From assembly GCA_022793565.1 (NCBI GenBank), contig JAAWDC010000017.1:1-7675 (forward strand): a stretch of DNA of 7,675 nt. Reading direction: 5' to 3'. This DNA is from Bacilli bacterium (GTDB taxonomy: Bacteria > Bacillota_I > Bacilli_A > RF39 > UBA660). Within the stretch, counting starts at the first letter, position 1. Each line of letters begins with the position of its first letter. The notes beneath the pieces are model-generated. The model was not told the DNA's origin and ran no database searches. It saw nothing but the letters and a program-made list of their open reading frames with translations. Below are positions 6,189 to 7,675 of this stretch, piece by piece. A program made the position numbers and the translations under genes.

Positions 6189-6968
6189 TTATATACGAAT
6201 TGTTACACAGAGTGGATAGTGGTCACTGTACTTTTCTAGTTCCTCACTTGAAATAACTTCCATATTTTCAATTTTATATTCTTTAGGTATAAAGATATGA
6301 TCAATTGGTGTATCTTGTTTTGATTTTCTGAATGTTTTGTGATTGTACTCTACCCGTTTTAAGCCTAATTTTTCTAGATCTTCAATAAATTTTATAAACA
6401 GTTTATTGCTTAAATCAGAATTGAAATCTCCCACTAGAATTACTGGCAAATTAGAACCCTTTATATATTTTAAAATGTAATTTAATTGTCTTCTTCTAAC
6501 ATTGTTCATATGGCAATCTAGATGTGTATTCAATAAGCGAATTTGCTGTTTTTCAATTTGTAAAACAACATCGGTTAAAACTCTTGGAGTAACTGATTGA
6601 TAAGTAAACACCCCGTGATAAAAATCTTTTAAATTACTAGGAACCCATGGAAGTGCTATTGTTTTTTCTTTCATAACGGGAAGCTTTGTGATTACTGTTG
6701 CATGTTCATTATACTTGCGTAAAGTCCTAATGCTATTTTTGAGCCTTCCCTTTCCATATCTACCTCTTCCTAGATACTGATATTCTGGAAACTTTTTCTT
6801 TAAAATATCTAGAGTAGGTTTTACCATTTCTTGTGTTGCAAGGATTTGTATTTCATTTGTATAGAAAAGGCTTTGGTAACAATCTACTATTTTCTCTTTT
6901 GCTAAGTCTTTTATTAGATTATCATTTCTTACATTGAATGTACAAATCTTTAATTTTTTATACGACAT
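6189..6968 (-). CDS. Endonuclease/exonuclease/phosphatase (EEP) fold hydrolase
   Basis: The 259 residues carry the full metal-dependent phosphoesterase pattern of the EEP superfamily (DNase I, ExoIII, sphingomyelinase and inositol phosphatase relatives). In order: TFNVRND (Asn12), ATQEM with metal ligand Glu47, NTHLDCH with catalytic His149, VGDFNSD (Asp181, Asn183), PIDHIF (Asp223) and the terminal SDHYPL (Asp249, His250). No signal peptide or membrane helix is seen, so it looks cytoplasmic. The substrate (nucleic acid, phospholipid or a small phosphodiester) cannot be chosen from sequence. Overall layout resembles the stand-alone EEP-family hydrolases of Firmicutes. ATG at 6968 has AAGGGGG upstream within a hairpin loop. 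It lies 47 bases after the glycosidase gene, without a terminator or a clear promoter between, so the two are probably co-transcribed. Confidence 0.9.
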   Translation of the reverse strand: MSYKKLKICTFNVRNDNLIKDLAKEKIVDCYQSLFYTNEIQILATQEMVKPTLDILKKKFPEYQYLGRGRYGKGRLKNSIRTLRKYNEHATVITKLPVMKEKTIALPWVPSNLKDFYHGVFTYQSVTPRVLTDVVLQIEKQQIRLLNTHLDCHMNNVRRRQLNYILKYIKGSNLPVILVGDFNSDLSNKLFIKFIEDLEKLGLKRVEYNHKTFRKSKQDTPIDHIFIPKEYKIENMEVISSEELEKYSDHYPLCVTIRI

Positions 6969-6990
6969 ATAAGAGCCCCCTTTCTCTTAT
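6969..6990 (-). promoter_or_regulatory. Hairpin presenting the ribosome binding site of the EEP gene
   Basis: On the minus strand ATAAGAG (6990-6984) and CTCTTAT (6975-6969) form a perfect 7-bp inverted repeat. Its eight-base loop is AAAGGGGG (6983-6976), the purine-rich ribosome site. The right arm ends immediately before ATG 6968. The stem is AT-rich and modest, but the placement of the site in the loop is exact. It could affect translation, or be a protein-binding dyad; function is inferred. Confidence 0.5.
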
Positions 6991-7015
6991 TGTATGTATG
7001 ATATTATCTTTTGCC

Positions 7016-7675
7016 TTATTCTGTTACAATCCAAGCATTTGGTATTCTGCGAATTGTTCTTTTTTGTCCGTTGAATGGGATATTAATATATTCATGTTTT
7101 TCGACCATTGCTGTTGAGGTTCCTCCATCTAAACTTGATGCATTGTAAGCTCCATAGCTTTCCATAATATCTGCTAAATCTTTATAGCTTGCCCCTTTAC
7201 TATGTGGCTGATCTCCATCAATTACAAGCATTAAAACAATACCATCTTTTCTTTGACCAATAACACTTCTGGCACATGCCCATTTTGAAGTATCATTCTT
7301 AAAGTGATTTTGTCCGTTTACAATTAAAAATGGTCCCCAGTCTACTGCATCTCTAACCCCCATTTGAATCGCTTCTTGACTGGTCATATGTTTTAATACT
7401 AGTTGGTTATCTTTAGTAAAGGCAATCATTCCTCCAGACTCAATTCCACGATTATATTCTGTTTTTATTTCTCCATTTTGAATTACTACACCATGAGGAA
7501 TTCCACCATTACTATTCCAATTTGGATCATAGAATCCTCCCGCATTCATTGCGACTAAGGCCTGATTATTTTGAGAGATTTCTGCCAATGTTTGTCCATA
7601 AGAACCATCCGTTGTTCCAGCACCTATACTAGTTCCTAATTTTACGTGAGCTGGATCATAGACAATAGTTAAATA
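7016..7675 (-). CDS. NAGPA-type phosphodiester glycosidase domain protein, 5' end outside window
   Basis: The reading frame is open to the window edge, so the true start lies beyond 7675; the TTG at 7588 is an internal leucine codon. The 219 visible residues match the phosphodiester glycosidase domain (NAGPA family), named for the mammalian enzyme that uncovers mannose-6-phosphate; bacterial members are linked to exopolysaccharide or cell-surface metabolism. Numbered from the first visible codon: DPAHVKLG (7-14), the VAMNAGGFYD core (41-50), GGIPHGVVIQNG (57-68), VDWGPFLIVNG (111-121), ARSVIGQRKDG (135-145), LMLVIDG (149-154) and SSLDGGTSTAMV (180-191). The protein ends shortly after the domain, so any signal peptide or extra domains must be N-terminal and unseen. 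It is followed at 47 bases by the EEP-fold gene. Substrate unknown. Confidence 0.88.
   Translation of the reverse strand, partial: YLTIVYDPAHVKLGTSIGAGTTDGSYGQTLAEISQNNQALVAMNAGGFYDPNWNSNGGIPHGVVIQNGEIKTEYNRGIESGGMIAFTKDNQLVLKHMTSQEAIQMGVRDAVDWGPFLIVNGQNHFKNDTSKWACARSVIGQRKDGIVLMLVIDGDQPHSKGASYKDLADIMESYGAYNASSLDGGTSTAMVEKHEYINIPFNGQKRTIRRIPNAWIVTE

Noticed and set aside
1..7675. Mycoplasma-type code with TGA as tryptophan
   Set aside because: Tryptophans in the genes checked are TGG, and the TGA upstream of sufC in frame is followed by a family-typical start, so the standard bacterial code fits.
1..7675. CRISPR array, tRNA, rRNA, insertion sequence or riboswitch
   Set aside because: No regularly spaced repeats, no tRNA-like CCA or cloverleaf segments, no transposase and no long structured leader were seen; the intergenic regions are short and largely explained by promoters and terminators.

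Overview
The window is AT-rich DNA, most likely from a low-GC Bacillota in the Bacilli or a neighbouring lineage. The evidence is a SUF iron-sulphur operon of the Gram-positive type (sufC-sufD-sufS-sufU, with SufU as scaffold or sulphur acceptor), a PrsA-type lipoprotein foldase, strong AGGAGG-type ribosome binding sites, and two tiny single-helix peptides resembling the YjcZ/Tiny_TM_bacill sporulation peptides. Tryptophan is encoded by TGG and TGA behaves as a stop, so the Mycoplasma code is not indicated. The exact genus cannot be read from the sequence.

Layout. Positions 1-3052 (minus strand) hold the SUF operon in transcription order sufC (3052-2285), sufD (2292-1564), sufS (1541-342) and sufU (325 to beyond position 1). 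sufB would be expected next, outside the window. The genes overlap or are 16-22 bases apart. A putative extended -10 promoter near 3103-3111 precedes sufC, which must start at a TTG codon. SufD is unusually short, about 242 residues.

Positions 3266-4615 (minus) encode an unrecognised probable zinc metalloprotease (HEFLH plus a downstream NEGYTE), followed at once by an intrinsic terminator that separates it from the SUF operon. Positions 4758-4990 (minus) hold two tiny genes of 26 and 43 codons, probable YjcZ-like spore membrane or coat peptides. They have strong ribosome binding sites, a promoter-like sequence resembling the sigma-K consensus, and their own terminator. Divergently, 5134-6123 (plus) encodes a PrsA-like parvulin lipoprotein behind a good sigma-A promoter.

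A shared bidirectional terminator (6122-6185) separates prsA from a convergent minus-strand pair: a NAGPA-type phosphodiester glycosidase domain (7016 to beyond 7675) and an endonuclease/exonuclease/phosphatase-fold hydrolase (6189-6968). The latter's ribosome binding site lies in the loop of a perfect 7-bp inverted repeat.

Functionally, the window combines Fe-S cluster biogenesis, extracytoplasmic protein folding, probable spore envelope peptides, a putative protease and two hydrolases likely to act on phosphodiester bonds. No mobile element, CRISPR array, tRNA or rRNA was seen. The most novel-looking items are the uncharacterised HExxH protein and the tiny-peptide operon; neither alone amounts to a demonstrated new system.
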